From an uncultured Eubacterium sp. (GTDB lineage Bacteria; Bacillota; Clostridia; Lachnospirales; Lachnospiraceae): 64,000 nt of DNA. Both the position numbers and the translations under genes were made by a program. The stretch spans positions 232,763-296,762 of the forward strand of contig CAKRFN010000003.1 of assembly GCA_934320655.1 (NCBI GenBank). Reading direction: 5' to 3'. The notes below the pieces were generated by a model. That model was not told the origin of the DNA. It worked only from the letters and a program-made list of their open reading frames with translations, and did not search any database. Below, one piece after another: positions 34,281-42,205 of the stretch. Numbering within the stretch: the stretch's first letter is position 1; each line of letters begins with the position of its first letter.

Positions 34281-35966
34281 TTATCTCTCCGCAACACGCA
34301 GCTTCTGGAGCAACTCACGTAAGTTTTCTGCCTGACCACTCATTTCCTGACTGGAAGCTGCGCACTGCTGTGATGTCGCTGAGTTCGTCTGTACAACGTC
34401 GTTAATCTGCTCGATTCCCTCGTTGATCTGATTCATCTCCTCACTCTGTGTTTCCAGAGTATCTGCAATATTTGCTACCTGCTGTGTAATTGTTTTTGAG
34501 TTCTTGGATACGTCCTCTAACTTCAAAGCAGTCTCGTCTGCGATGATCGTACCCTTTTCTACTGCACTGACAGAAGTCTCGATCAATGTAGCGGATTCCT
34601 TTGCAGCCTGTGCACTCTGGTCTGCCAGCACGTTGACCTGATTTGCTACGACTGCGAAGCCCTTGCCTGCTTCACCGGCTCTTGCTGCCTCGATAGAAGC
34701 ATTTAATGCAAGCAGGTTTGTCTGTGAAGCGATCTCATTGATTGTTGCGATGATCTTGCCGATCTCCTGTGATGCCTGATTGATCTCATTCATGGAATCA
34801 ACCATCTCCTGCATCTTACCGTTACTCTCTAAAATTGCACTGCCGAGCTCTTCGACTCTGCCGCTGATCTCTTTTGCGGATTTTGAATTACGTGCTACTT
34901 CTTCGGATACGTTCGTAACAGTTGCTGTCAGCTCCTGTACGACTGCTGCCTGACTCGTAGCACCTTCTGCCAGATCATTTGAGCTGGCTGCTACCTGCTC
35001 TGCTCCGTTGGTAACTTCCTCAGAAACTCGCTGAATACTCTGAACCGTGTCTGCCATACTCTCTTCAAACGCCTTAAAGGAATCCAGAATACCGACAAAG
35101 TCACCTCTCCACTCTACATTCGGCTGAACATGGAAATCTCCCTCTGAGAACTTCTTCATGGCAACACCGATATCATCCACATAAGTTCCCAGGATACGGA
35201 TTGATTTACGCATGCTGTGTGCCAGTCTTCCGATCTCATCCTCTGAATGATATTCCAGATTGCTATGTAAGTTACCCTCTGTCAACTCTGCTGCTACCTG
35301 CTCAACCTCACCTAACGGCTCGAGAATGGTACCCAAAATAACCTTGCTGATCTTTCTTGACAATACGATTGCCAGAACGATGAAAAGAATAATCACTCCA
35401 ACACCTGCGATCGCAAGAATAATCGTGAGGGTAACTGCCGAATTGCTGGCTTCATCTGTTACATCATCCAGCGTCTTACCGATTTCTACTACTTTATTCA
35501 ATGCAGGCGTACACTGATTCAGAATGTCATAAACTGCACCTTCCGCATTTCCACTTTTGATTTCGTCAATAATCGCATAACCGATATTTCCCCAATCAGA
35601 AAGAGAAGTCGTATACTCCTGATAAAGATCATCGGCAACGATTCCGGTCGCATTCATTGCCTTCAGCTCAGAATCAACCTCTGCCAGATAATCCTTCACA
35701 TTCTGCTCATAACCGGCATAAGTCGATGTATCGTCATTCAATGCCATCTCACGGATCTCTCTCGCTGCTGCATTGACATCCATTCTGGTAATCTTAACTG
35801 CTGTGTCTGCACGCTGTACGTTGTTTACATACTTAAGCATGTTCGAGAATAAAATACCTATCGCAATCGTTGCAAGTATACCCGATAAAACCATCATAAA
35901 AATTACTTGCTTGTAACCGTATTCAATTCGTTCTTTCAAAAGCATCTTTTTCAGTCTTTCTCTCAT
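34281..35966 (-). CDS. Methyl-accepting chemotaxis protein
   Basis: 561 residues. The first membrane helix (about 19-41) is followed by a 4-helix-bundle type extracellular domain, a second helix (about 175-200), a HAMP region and a long cytoplasmic coiled coil. The CheA/CheW-binding tip is EIASQTNLLALNASIEAARA. The flanks hold Q/E-rich methylation segments such as EVARNSKSAKEISGRVEELG. It senses an external ligand and signals to CheA. The ATG at 35966 is preferred over an upstream TTG. No other chemotaxis or flagellar gene lies nearby. Its stop abuts the membrane-protein stop at 34280. Confidence 0.9.
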   Translation of the reverse strand: MRERLKKMLLKERIEYGYKQVIFMMVLSGILATIAIGILFSNMLKYVNNVQRADTAVKITRMDVNAAAREIREMALNDDTSTYAGYEQNVKDYLAEVDSELKAMNATGIVADDLYQEYTTSLSDWGNIGYAIIDEIKSGNAEGAVYDILNQCTPALNKVVEIGKTLDDVTDEASNSAVTLTIILAIAGVGVIILFIVLAIVLSRKISKVILGTILEPLGEVEQVAAELTEGNLHSNLEYHSEDEIGRLAHSMRKSIRILGTYVDDIGVAMKKFSEGDFHVQPNVEWRGDFVGILDSFKAFEESMADTVQSIQRVSEEVTNGAEQVAASSNDLAEGATSQAAVVQELTATVTNVSEEVARNSKSAKEISGRVEELGSAILESNGKMQEMVDSMNEINQASQEIGKIIATINEIASQTNLLALNASIEAARAGEAGKGFAVVANQVNVLADQSAQAAKESATLIETSVSAVEKGTIIADETALKLEDVSKNSKTITQQVANIADTLETQSEEMNQINEGIEQINDVVQTNSATSQQCAASSQEMSGQAENLRELLQKLRVAER

Positions 35967-36087
35967 CGTACATCCCCACAACAGCAGAGCCTGCTGTTTC
36001 CTTTCTTCTTGAGTTATAAAGATATTATTCTAATTATTTTATATATCAAAGTATCCTACAAATGTCAATTATTTTTATTAACATTTT

Positions 36088-36267
36088 TTAGAAAATAGTT
36101 GCTGTTATTTTTTCCCGCAGAGCATCCGCTTTATGCCCCACACGCGCCCCGTGAAAATAGATTTTCTGGGCACTACTGTCATAAAAATAATTGATAGGAA
36201 TTGCATAAGGATAACCATCGTCCCCGTTTACAGCGAGAATGCCACGCCGACTGCAAGTTAAATTGCT
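36088..36267 (-). pseudogene. Nim/pyridoxamine-oxidase-like flavoprotein fragment
   Basis: An open stretch without a start reads SRRGILAVNGDDGYPYAIPI, then NYFYDSSAQKIYFHGARVGHKADALR, and ends with TAA at 36088. This is the conserved flavin-binding strand pair of NimA/PNPOx-like small proteins (G-x-L-A-V...DG-x-PY-x-x-P...FHGA-x-x-G-x-K-x-x-x-x). The N-terminal 15-20 and C-terminal 80 residues are gone. No ribosome site is present. It is a remnant. Confidence 0.7.
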
Positions 36268-36360
36268 ATCGTAATGCTTGTTTATCTATTTTTTATGCTC
36301 ACAAACATCAAAATAAAAAACGCAGCAATGAATTTACTTAATCATTACTGCTTTTCTAAA

Positions 36361-36432
36361 TGTTCCCAGCGGGAATCGAACCCACAACTAGTGCTTAGGA
36401 GGCACTTGTTATATCCATTTAACTATGAGAAC
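36361..36432 (-). tRNA. tRNA-Arg (anticodon CCT)
   Basis: A 72-base cloverleaf on the minus strand. The acceptor is GTTCTCA/TGGGAAC (one G-U), the anticodon arm AGTGC-CTCCTAA-GCACT, the T arm TGTGG-GTTCGAT-TCCCGC-like and the discriminator A. It reads AGG. Confidence 0.93.
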
Positions 36433-36492
36433 CAAAACTGTCTGCACCTGCAAACAGTTATATTTTAACGATAATCGGATCTAATGTCAATC

Positions 36493-37362
36493 TTAGAATT
36501 TCATAATTCCCTGCATCCAGATCTTTCCCTTAAATCTGCGACCGATCTGTGGCTCGCCGAGCAAGTCCTTTTCATTGATACAGATGTCATAGATCATATC
36601 CTTTGAATTAACGGTCATGATGACCATATTTTCGCCGGTAACCATATTTTTTGAATGGCTCATATCCAGGATTTCACCGATGACTGCATACTGGTCACTT
36701 TCCACGCCATAGGGCATGATACTTGACTCAACAATCGTAAGCAGATCCTCCGTCGTGACTCTGCGGGATAACATCGAATAGATATCCATATCCTCAACAG
36801 TCAGATTCTCGATCGCTTCCTCGTCTCCGTCCTTTGCAGCTGAAATCAGGTTTGACCGTTTTTGCAGGCGGCGGATATGCTTTTTTCTACTTTCATCGTA
36901 CTGTTCAAGCGGTAAAATGATCTTTCCCTCTGTAGATAAAGCAGATAGAACTGATGTTCCCGTTTTTGAAACCAACTGACCATTTGTGTGCTTGAAAAAC
37001 TCACTGATATTTTGCAGATAATAGATCAGTGTGATACCCATGCGCATATCGTCACAAATTGCAGCATAGGAGTTTTTATCCGCATGGCGTTCGATCTCGA
37101 TCTCCTCCTGCGTGCTCTCATAGCTGCCACGAAAATACGGATAAAAATATTCTATCTGAAATCTGTCCTCCAGATAACTGCCGCAGACAGCCAGACCGGT
37201 ACGATAACCAAATTCTTTTTTCAATTCTACAAAAATCTCTCCATCTGGCTTTTCATACGAGCTTCTCATATCCGGTGCATCGATCGTCATTTGCAAATAC
37301 GGATAAATCTCTGTATCTTTCGTTATTTCACTAAATCCAACACTTCGTAAAAAACTATGCAT
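36493..37362 (-). CDS. DUF3881 family protein
   Basis: 289 residues with no signal peptide or membrane helix. The opening MHSFLRSVGFSEITKDTEIY and the later EQYDESRKKHIRRLQKRSNL pattern are those I associate with DUF3881, a soluble family found mostly in Lachnospiraceae close to the parAB locus. Function is unknown. The C-terminal 80 residues form a predicted beta-rich domain (ESDQYAVIGEILD...MVIMTVNSKDMIYDICINE). It may be co-transcribed downstream of DUF4446 and parB (19-base gap). Confidence 0.65.
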   Translation of the reverse strand: MHSFLRSVGFSEITKDTEIYPYLQMTIDAPDMRSSYEKPDGEIFVELKKEFGYRTGLAVCGSYLEDRFQIEYFYPYFRGSYESTQEEIEIERHADKNSYAAICDDMRMGITLIYYLQNISEFFKHTNGQLVSKTGTSVLSALSTEGKIILPLEQYDESRKKHIRRLQKRSNLISAAKDGDEEAIENLTVEDMDIYSMLSRRVTTEDLLTIVESSIMPYGVESDQYAVIGEILDMSHSKNMVTGENMVIMTVNSKDMIYDICINEKDLLGEPQIGRRFKGKIWMQGIMKF

Positions 37363-37381
37363 GTGTTAGTTACCTTTCCTA

Positions 37382-37900
37382 TTACTTATATGCTTTCGCC
37401 ATCTCCAGCGCTTCTTTTTCCTCATCCGAAAGGATAATCACACAGTTTCCGGCAATAATTTCCTTGATGTAAGTATAGCATCCCTCGCGGCTATGCATGG
37501 CATTGATGATAAAACCATCTTCCTTCTCATTGAGCAGACACAGTGAAAAACTCAGCTTGCCGCCCATCTCCTGAAATGCATCATACTTGACCAGTCCTAC
37601 CTTCTGGAATGCAAATTTGATCTGATTGGTAAGCTGTGAGATATTTTGCTTATTTTCCTGATTGGACGCGATCAATCCGTCGATCTCATTCAAATGGTCA
37701 GCGATTGTCTGCTCCAATGTCTTTGCATCCGCACCACCCATAAAGGTCTGATACTTTTTCTTTAGCTTGCTGATCTGAACCAGATTGACAATCATAATAA
37801 TAAACGTGATTAAAAAAAGTAAAGCTGCGACTGCCACACCGATCAACACATATTCCATATTGTTATTGATTATATTTACAAGATCTGTCAAATAACTCAT
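37382..37900 (-). CDS. DUF4446 family membrane-anchored protein
   Basis: 172 residues. One N-terminal membrane helix (about 15-40) is followed by a coiled coil (KKKYQTFMGGADAKTLEQTI to about 85) and a globular C-terminal domain with VGLVKYDAFQEMGGKLSFSL, the typical DUF4446 signature. This family is nearly always next to parB in Clostridia. A membrane link of the segregation apparatus has been suggested by context only. It starts 25 bases after parB. Confidence 0.8.
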   Translation of the reverse strand: MSYLTDLVNIINNNMEYVLIGVAVAALLFLITFIIMIVNLVQISKLKKKYQTFMGGADAKTLEQTIADHLNEIDGLIASNQENKQNISQLTNQIKFAFQKVGLVKYDAFQEMGGKLSFSLCLLNEKEDGFIINAMHSREGCYTYIKEIIAGNCVIILSDEEKEALEMAKAYK

Positions 37901-37925
37901 TTTTCTACCTCTTTAGTGCTCCCGA

Positions 37926-38822
37926 TTACAGACTGCGAAACATATCCATGATATGATCCAGTTCCTCCGGAGAATAATACTCGATCTCAATTTTTCCTTT
38001 TTTCATATCTTTTGAAGTAATTGATACCTTTGTGCCAAAGATACCTTTCATTTTTTCTTCGAGATCATGATAGATCGCCTGCATCTGCTCGACTGACTGA
38101 TCCGGCTGCGGCTTCTCTTTTGACTTCTCTGTTTTTTCTTTCTGAAGCTTTTTGACGAGCTTCTCTACTTCACGCACGCTCATTTTTTCATCAAAAATGC
38201 GCTGCGCCAGACTATACTGCTCATCGGAATCATCGATCGCCAGCAATGCTCTCGCATGACCGGTAGATAACATATCATCAATCAACATCTGCTGCACTCT
38301 CTCATTCAATTTCAACAGACGCATAGAGTTGGTCACTGCGGTACGGCTCTTAGAAACACGCTCAGCAACTTCGTCCTGTTTCAAATTAAACTCAGTAAGC
38401 AGCTTTTTATAGGCTAATGCCTCCTCAATCGGATTGAGATCCTCTCTCTGGATATTTTCAATCAGAGAGATCTCCATGATCTCCTGCTCTGTATAATTTT
38501 TAATGATTACCGGTACTTCTTTTAACCCAGCCATCTTTGCCGCACGCCAACGACGTTCACCGGCAATAATCTCATAATAAGTCTTTCGATCCTGAACGAT
38601 CAAAGGCTGGATCACTCCAAACTGTTTGATTGACTCCGATAATTCCAATAGAGCATCCTCATCAAAATTCTTTCTGGGCTGCTCGCGATTGGGTTCTACT
38701 TTGTTGATATCCATCATGGTATCCGGCTTTACTGCTTCTGCCTGATCCTTTGATGTTTTTCCGATTTTATCGGGTATCATGGAATCCAATCCTTTTCCAA
38801 GTCCACCTTTTCTCACTGCCAT
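37926..38822 (-). CDS. parB: Chromosome partitioning protein ParB (Spo0J)
   Basis: 298 residues. The N-terminal CTPase/clamp domain has the family motifs NREQPRKNFDEDALLELSES and AGERRWRAAKMAGLKEVPVI. The DNA-binding helix-turn-helix is QDEVAERVSKSRTAVTNSMR, and the C-terminal dimer domain ends YSPEELDHIMDMFRSL. ParB loads on parS, spreads as a CTP clamp and recruits condensin. Two parS sites lie 1.2 kb away upstream of parA. A repeat element separates it from parA. Confidence 0.94.
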   Translation of the reverse strand: MAVRKGGLGKGLDSMIPDKIGKTSKDQAEAVKPDTMMDINKVEPNREQPRKNFDEDALLELSESIKQFGVIQPLIVQDRKTYYEIIAGERRWRAAKMAGLKEVPVIIKNYTEQEIMEISLIENIQREDLNPIEEALAYKKLLTEFNLKQDEVAERVSKSRTAVTNSMRLLKLNERVQQMLIDDMLSTGHARALLAIDDSDEQYSLAQRIFDEKMSVREVEKLVKKLQKEKTEKSKEKPQPDQSVEQMQAIYHDLEEKMKGIFGTKVSITSKDMKKGKIEIEYYSPEELDHIMDMFRSL

Positions 38823-38881
38823 AATTTTATTTCCTTTCTCGATTGTCGAATATGTAATTGTAATTATAAAAAACTGTAAAT

Positions 38882-38990
38882 ATATGAGGTCGCAGCTTTC
38901 GCAAGTATATCTTGCTCGCGCTGCTACGTTTATGAAATGCTCGTAATATAAATTGCTGTGTGTGAACTTGTGGGAGCTGCGACCTCATAT
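38882..38990. repeat. 109-bp terminal-inverted-repeat element, copy 1 (parA-parB gap)
   Basis: Perfect 16-base inverted ends ATATGAGGTCGCAGCT / AGCTGCGACCTCATAT (38882-38897 and 38975-38990) extend inward with three mismatches to about 25 bases. The interior includes 31 bases (38906-38936) that recur exactly, in the opposite orientation, at 40230-40260 in the second element. There is no coding capacity. It is consistent with a MITE or other palindromic intergenic repeat; no target-site duplication is obvious. Confidence 0.75.
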
Positions 38991-39037
38991 CATAATGTTC
39001 AAATAAATATATTGTCAGATTCGAATTTTTGGCACGC

Positions 39038-39826
39038 TCACGACTCCACATTCATTTCCGTCACAATATCATTATCAATCACTTCCTGTGCCAGCTGCCG
39101 ATAACTCTCCGCACCCGAAGATTTCGGATCATACAAATTGATCGGCAAACCATGACTGGGCGCTTCGGCAAGTCGGATATTTCTCGGAATCACTGTCTTA
39201 TATACAGTCGTATCTATATTCTCTTTCACATTTTCTACAACTTGCATGGACAGATTCGTTCTGGAATCATACATCGTAAATACGACACCTTCCATTTTTA
39301 ACTTTGGATTCAATCGCTCCTGAACCAGATTGATCGTATACATAAGCTGGCTCAATCCCTCCAACGCATAATACTCACACTGGATCGGAACTAATACAGT
39401 ATTTGCTGTTGTCATTGCGTTGACTGTCAGCATATTGAGTGAAGGAGGACAATCAATAATAATATACTCAAATTCCTCCTGTACATAATCTATCGCTTCA
39501 CGCAATGTATATTCCTTATTTTTAATATCCAGCAACTCAATCTCAGCACCAGCCAGATTTACATTTGAAGGAAGAAGATACAGATTTTCAATATCTGTAC
39601 GAACCATTGCCTCCTTTGCTGTACACTCATCCAAGATCAACTCATAGACCGTATTCTCCAGTCCTGATTTATCGACACCCAGACCACTCGTAGTATTTCC
39701 CTGCGGATCAAGGTCAATAACCAAAACCTTCTTACCAGCCTCCGCCAGACAAGCAGACAAATTTATAGAAGTTGTTGTTTTACCAACTCCACCCTTCTGA
39801 TTAGCAATCGCAATTATTCTTCCCAT
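39038..39826 (-). CDS. parA: Chromosome partitioning ATPase ParA (Soj)
   Basis: 262 residues. The deviant Walker A is QKGGVGKTTTSINLSA (10-25), Walker A' VLVIDLDPQGNTT, and Walker B YIIIDCPPSLNM. It is a DNA-binding ATPase that, with ParB and parS, positions origins and in Firmicutes also modulates DnaA. The gene is separated from parB by 215 bases holding a palindromic element, where many relatives have the two genes nearly touching. The upstream region carries two parS sites. Confidence 0.94.
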   Translation of the reverse strand: MGRIIAIANQKGGVGKTTTSINLSACLAEAGKKVLVIDLDPQGNTTSGLGVDKSGLENTVYELILDECTAKEAMVRTDIENLYLLPSNVNLAGAEIELLDIKNKEYTLREAIDYVQEEFEYIIIDCPPSLNMLTVNAMTTANTVLVPIQCEYYALEGLSQLMYTINLVQERLNPKLKMEGVVFTMYDSRTNLSMQVVENVKENIDTTVYKTVIPRNIRLAEAPSHGLPINLYDPKSSGAESYRQLAQEVIDNDIVTEMNVES

Positions 39827-39981
39827 TTCATATCTCCATTAACTATCATTTGTTCAGTTTGGCTATAGATAAAATTACCTTTTCTCTGAACTTTTGTTTT
39901 TTCGCACTGTTCAATTATAACACGCTACTAACGACTTTGCTAGGTTTTTTCTAATAATGTTAAAAGAATGTTTTGTAATTA

Positions 39982-39997
39982 TGTTTCACGTGAAACA
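39982..39997. promoter_or_regulatory. parS: parS site 1
   Basis: TGTTTCACGTGAAACA, the exact 16-base palindromic ParB-binding consensus, lies 155 bases upstream of parA. It should be a ParB nucleation point. Confidence 0.95.
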
Positions 39998-40066
39998 ATA
40001 CACGATCATGTGGAGATTATAAGATCAAATACTAAATCTTGTTTTTGATAATTTAGCAACACAAAA

Positions 40067-40082
40067 TGTTTCACGTGAAACG
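40067..40082. promoter_or_regulatory. parS: parS site 2
   Basis: TGTTTCACGTGAAACG matches the ParB-binding consensus at 15 of 16 positions, 85 bases from the first site. The two lie in the 610-base gap between parA and the 40438 hydrolase gene. The rest of that gap is AT-rich DNA and the second palindromic element. Confidence 0.9.
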
Positions 40083-40149
40083 AAAAAGTTTCGTTATCAA
40101 CTATAAAATTTCATTGTAAAACAAATTGATAGTGACTATAATATAGATA

Positions 40150-40405
40150 AGGTCGCAGCTCCCGCAAGCATATCTGTTATTTTTTAATTAGTAACTGTTG
40201 TACTTCACAGCTATTTACATTACGGGCACTTCATAAACGTAGCAGCGCGAGCAAGATATATCTGATTTTGCTGCTTTTGCACGATGGAAATGAGACTCGT
40301 AACTCGTGGAAGCCTTTGCTGAACACGAGTTAGTCTTTACCGAGGCTCATTGGAATGGTTCGTGCAATGAAAGCAAAACAGATATATTTGCGGGAGTTGC
40401 GACCT
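40150..40405. repeat. 256-bp nested inverted-repeat element, copy 2 (near parS)
   Basis: Its ends are 29-base inverted repeats with three mismatches (40150-40178 and 40377-40405), beginning AGGTCGCA as in the 109-bp copy. Inside are the 31 bases shared exactly with copy 1 (40230-40260). There is a second inverted repeat built around ATATCTG...TTTTGC...TGCACGA (about 40258-40285 with 40355-40385), and at the centre ACTCGTAACTCGTG facing CACGAGTTAGTCT. The whole could form a branched cruciform. No ORF is present. Copies 1 and 2 flank parA. Confidence 0.75.
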
Positions 40406-40437
40406 CAATAATATAATAGAAAAATAGGAGACACACT

Positions 40438-41361
40438 ATGAATAGAAAAATAAAGAAACTCATCGCCTTCGCAGCCTTCACCGGTACTGCCATGTACGCT
40501 TTTAATAAGTTCATCGACTACACCATCAGCCGCCGCGGACTGACATTAGCTGAAAACGAAAACTACTATGTATGGCGCAACGGTACTATTTATTATGAGA
40601 AAAAAGGAAGTGGTGCTCCACTGCTACTGATCCATGATCTGAACCCGATCGCATCCTCTTATGAATGGAGCAAAGTAATCGATAAGCTCAGCAAAACACA
40701 TACTGTTTATGCGATTGATCTGTTGGGATGCGGAAAATCAGACAAGCCTGCAATTTCATATGTCAATTATCTATATGTAGAATTAGTCAATGATTTTATT
40801 GAACACGTGATCCAGCAGAAAACCGAGCTGCTCGTTACCGGAGAATCATTTACTTTTGCAGTTATGGCAGCACGCATGAATCAGTCAATGATTGGAAAAA
40901 TTACCGCGATCAATCCGACAGATACCACACATAATGTCCAGTCTCCGACCGAATGCAGTCGACTGGTTAAACACGTATTTGAACTGCCGATCATAGGTAC
41001 ATTTATCTATAACCTGATTGCAAACAAAGTAACAATTCAGAGACAGTTCAGAGAAAAATATTATTACGATGCAACAAAGATGTCATACACACTGCCTGAC
41101 ATCTATTATGAAACTGCTCATTTGCAGGGCAGCAACGGAAAATATCTGTATGCAAGTATGTTAGGAAAATATACGAACATCAATATTATTCATGCATTGA
41201 AGCTGATTGAAAGTCCGATCCATTTCATCATCACGGATGCTGCAAGCGAAGAAATCGTTGATTACATGAAATATCACGATCAGCTTACAATCGACCATAT
41301 CGAAAGAGCCGGTTATCTTCCGCAGCTCGAAAAACCGGAGAAAGTAATAAAATTGATTTAA
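40438..41361 (+). CDS. Membrane-anchored alpha/beta hydrolase
   Basis: 307 residues. A short basic N-terminus and a weak hydrophobic helix (about 7-25) precede an alpha/beta-hydrolase fold: APLLLIHDLNPIASSYEW (oxyanion region), YAIDLLGCGKSDKPA, then the elbow VTGESFTFAV with the serine near 135. The G-x-S-x-G motif ends in Thr (GESFT). The late His lies in IDHIERAGYLPQLEKP rather than the usual G-H-x-P. The substrate is unknown. AGGAGA lies 8 bases before the ATG. It is oriented against its neighbours and is a single gene bounded by a terminator. Confidence 0.78.
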   Translation: MNRKIKKLIAFAAFTGTAMYAFNKFIDYTISRRGLTLAENENYYVWRNGTIYYEKKGSGAPLLLIHDLNPIASSYEWSKVIDKLSKTHTVYAIDLLGCGKSDKPAISYVNYLYVELVNDFIEHVIQQKTELLVTGESFTFAVMAARMNQSMIGKITAINPTDTTHNVQSPTECSRLVKHVFELPIIGTFIYNLIANKVTIQRQFREKYYYDATKMSYTLPDIYYETAHLQGSNGKYLYASMLGKYTNINIIHALKLIESPIHFIITDAASEEIVDYMKYHDQLTIDHIERAGYLPQLEKPEKVIKLI

Positions 41362-41410
41362 AATATGTAGAACATGACACTGGAGTTTTTTAGATACATG
41401 ACAAATAGCA

Positions 41411-41455
41411 AAAAGCGATTCAGAACCAAAATCAATAAAGTTCCGAATCGCTTTT
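41411..41455. terminator. Bidirectional terminator between hydrolase and rsmG
   Basis: A stem AAAAGCGATTCaGAAC / GTTCcGAATCGCTTTT (one mismatch) lies between two convergent genes, with A and T runs on both sides. Confidence 0.8.
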
Positions 41456-41470
41456 CATATTTCATAATCA

Positions 41471-42193
41471 TTATCCCAACGGCTTTTTCGTGGGCATTCC
41501 AGATTTTCTCGGATACGTCTTTGCCGTCTTTTTTTCTTTTCGTATCACTACAAAGCTACGGTTAAGATCTGTCCCCTCCAGTTGAAAAGGAATCACCCGG
41601 TCGAACTGTCCTCCTAATAAAAAGATTGCTTTTTTTGCGGCAGCCAGTTCTTCCTCGATCTCACCGGATTTATAAGAAATAAACGATCCCCCAATCCGTA
41701 CAAACGGCAGACAATACTCAGACAGACTCGACAAATTTGCGACTGCCCGCGAAACACAGTAATCATATTGTTCGCGATAGTTCGGATCATGTGCAAGATC
41801 CTCTGCTCTGGCATGTACCGTCTGAATATCTGTCAGTCCCAGTTCAGAGATCACTTCATCCAAAAATAAGATACGTTTATTCAAAGAATCCGCCAACGTA
41901 ATCTTCAGATCCGGAAACATGATCTTTAACGGCATTCCGGGAAAACCTGCTCCCGTACCGAGATCAATCACAGAAACAGGCTTTGTCAGATCTACATATT
42001 GTGCCAATGAAATGCTATCTAAAAAGTGCTTGTCCAATACTTCCTCAAACTCTGTGATTGCTGTCAGATTCATCACCTTATTTTTCTCAACCAGCATTTC
42101 ATAATAAGTGATCAACTGCTCCTGCTGCTCTTTTGAAAACGGAATCTCCCATTTTTCTAATATTTTTTGAAAACGTGTAAAATCGTAATTCAT
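41471..42193 (-). CDS. rsmG: 16S rRNA (guanine527-N7)-methyltransferase
   Basis: 240 residues. The SAM site VIDLGTGAGFPGMPLKIMFP (about 74-93) is followed by TLADSLNKRILFLDEVISEL. The YDYCVSRAVANLSSLSEYCL segment contains the RA-V-A-x-L family motif. It methylates G527 of 16S rRNA; loss gives low-level streptomycin resistance. It is last of the mnmE-mnmG-rsmG set, 12 bases after mnmG. Confidence 0.95.
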   Translation of the reverse strand: MNYDFTRFQKILEKWEIPFSKEQQEQLITYYEMLVEKNKVMNLTAITEFEEVLDKHFLDSISLAQYVDLTKPVSVIDLGTGAGFPGMPLKIMFPDLKITLADSLNKRILFLDEVISELGLTDIQTVHARAEDLAHDPNYREQYDYCVSRAVANLSSLSEYCLPFVRIGGSFISYKSGEIEEELAAAKKAIFLLGGQFDRVIPFQLEGTDLNRSFVVIRKEKKTAKTYPRKSGMPTKKPLG

Positions 42194-42205
42194 ATATACT
42201 CCTGT

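Noticed and set aside
39827..40437. Possible small RNA gene in the parA upstream gap
   Set aside because: The structured DNA there is explained by the repeat element and parS sites; no promoter-terminator pair outlines a transcript.
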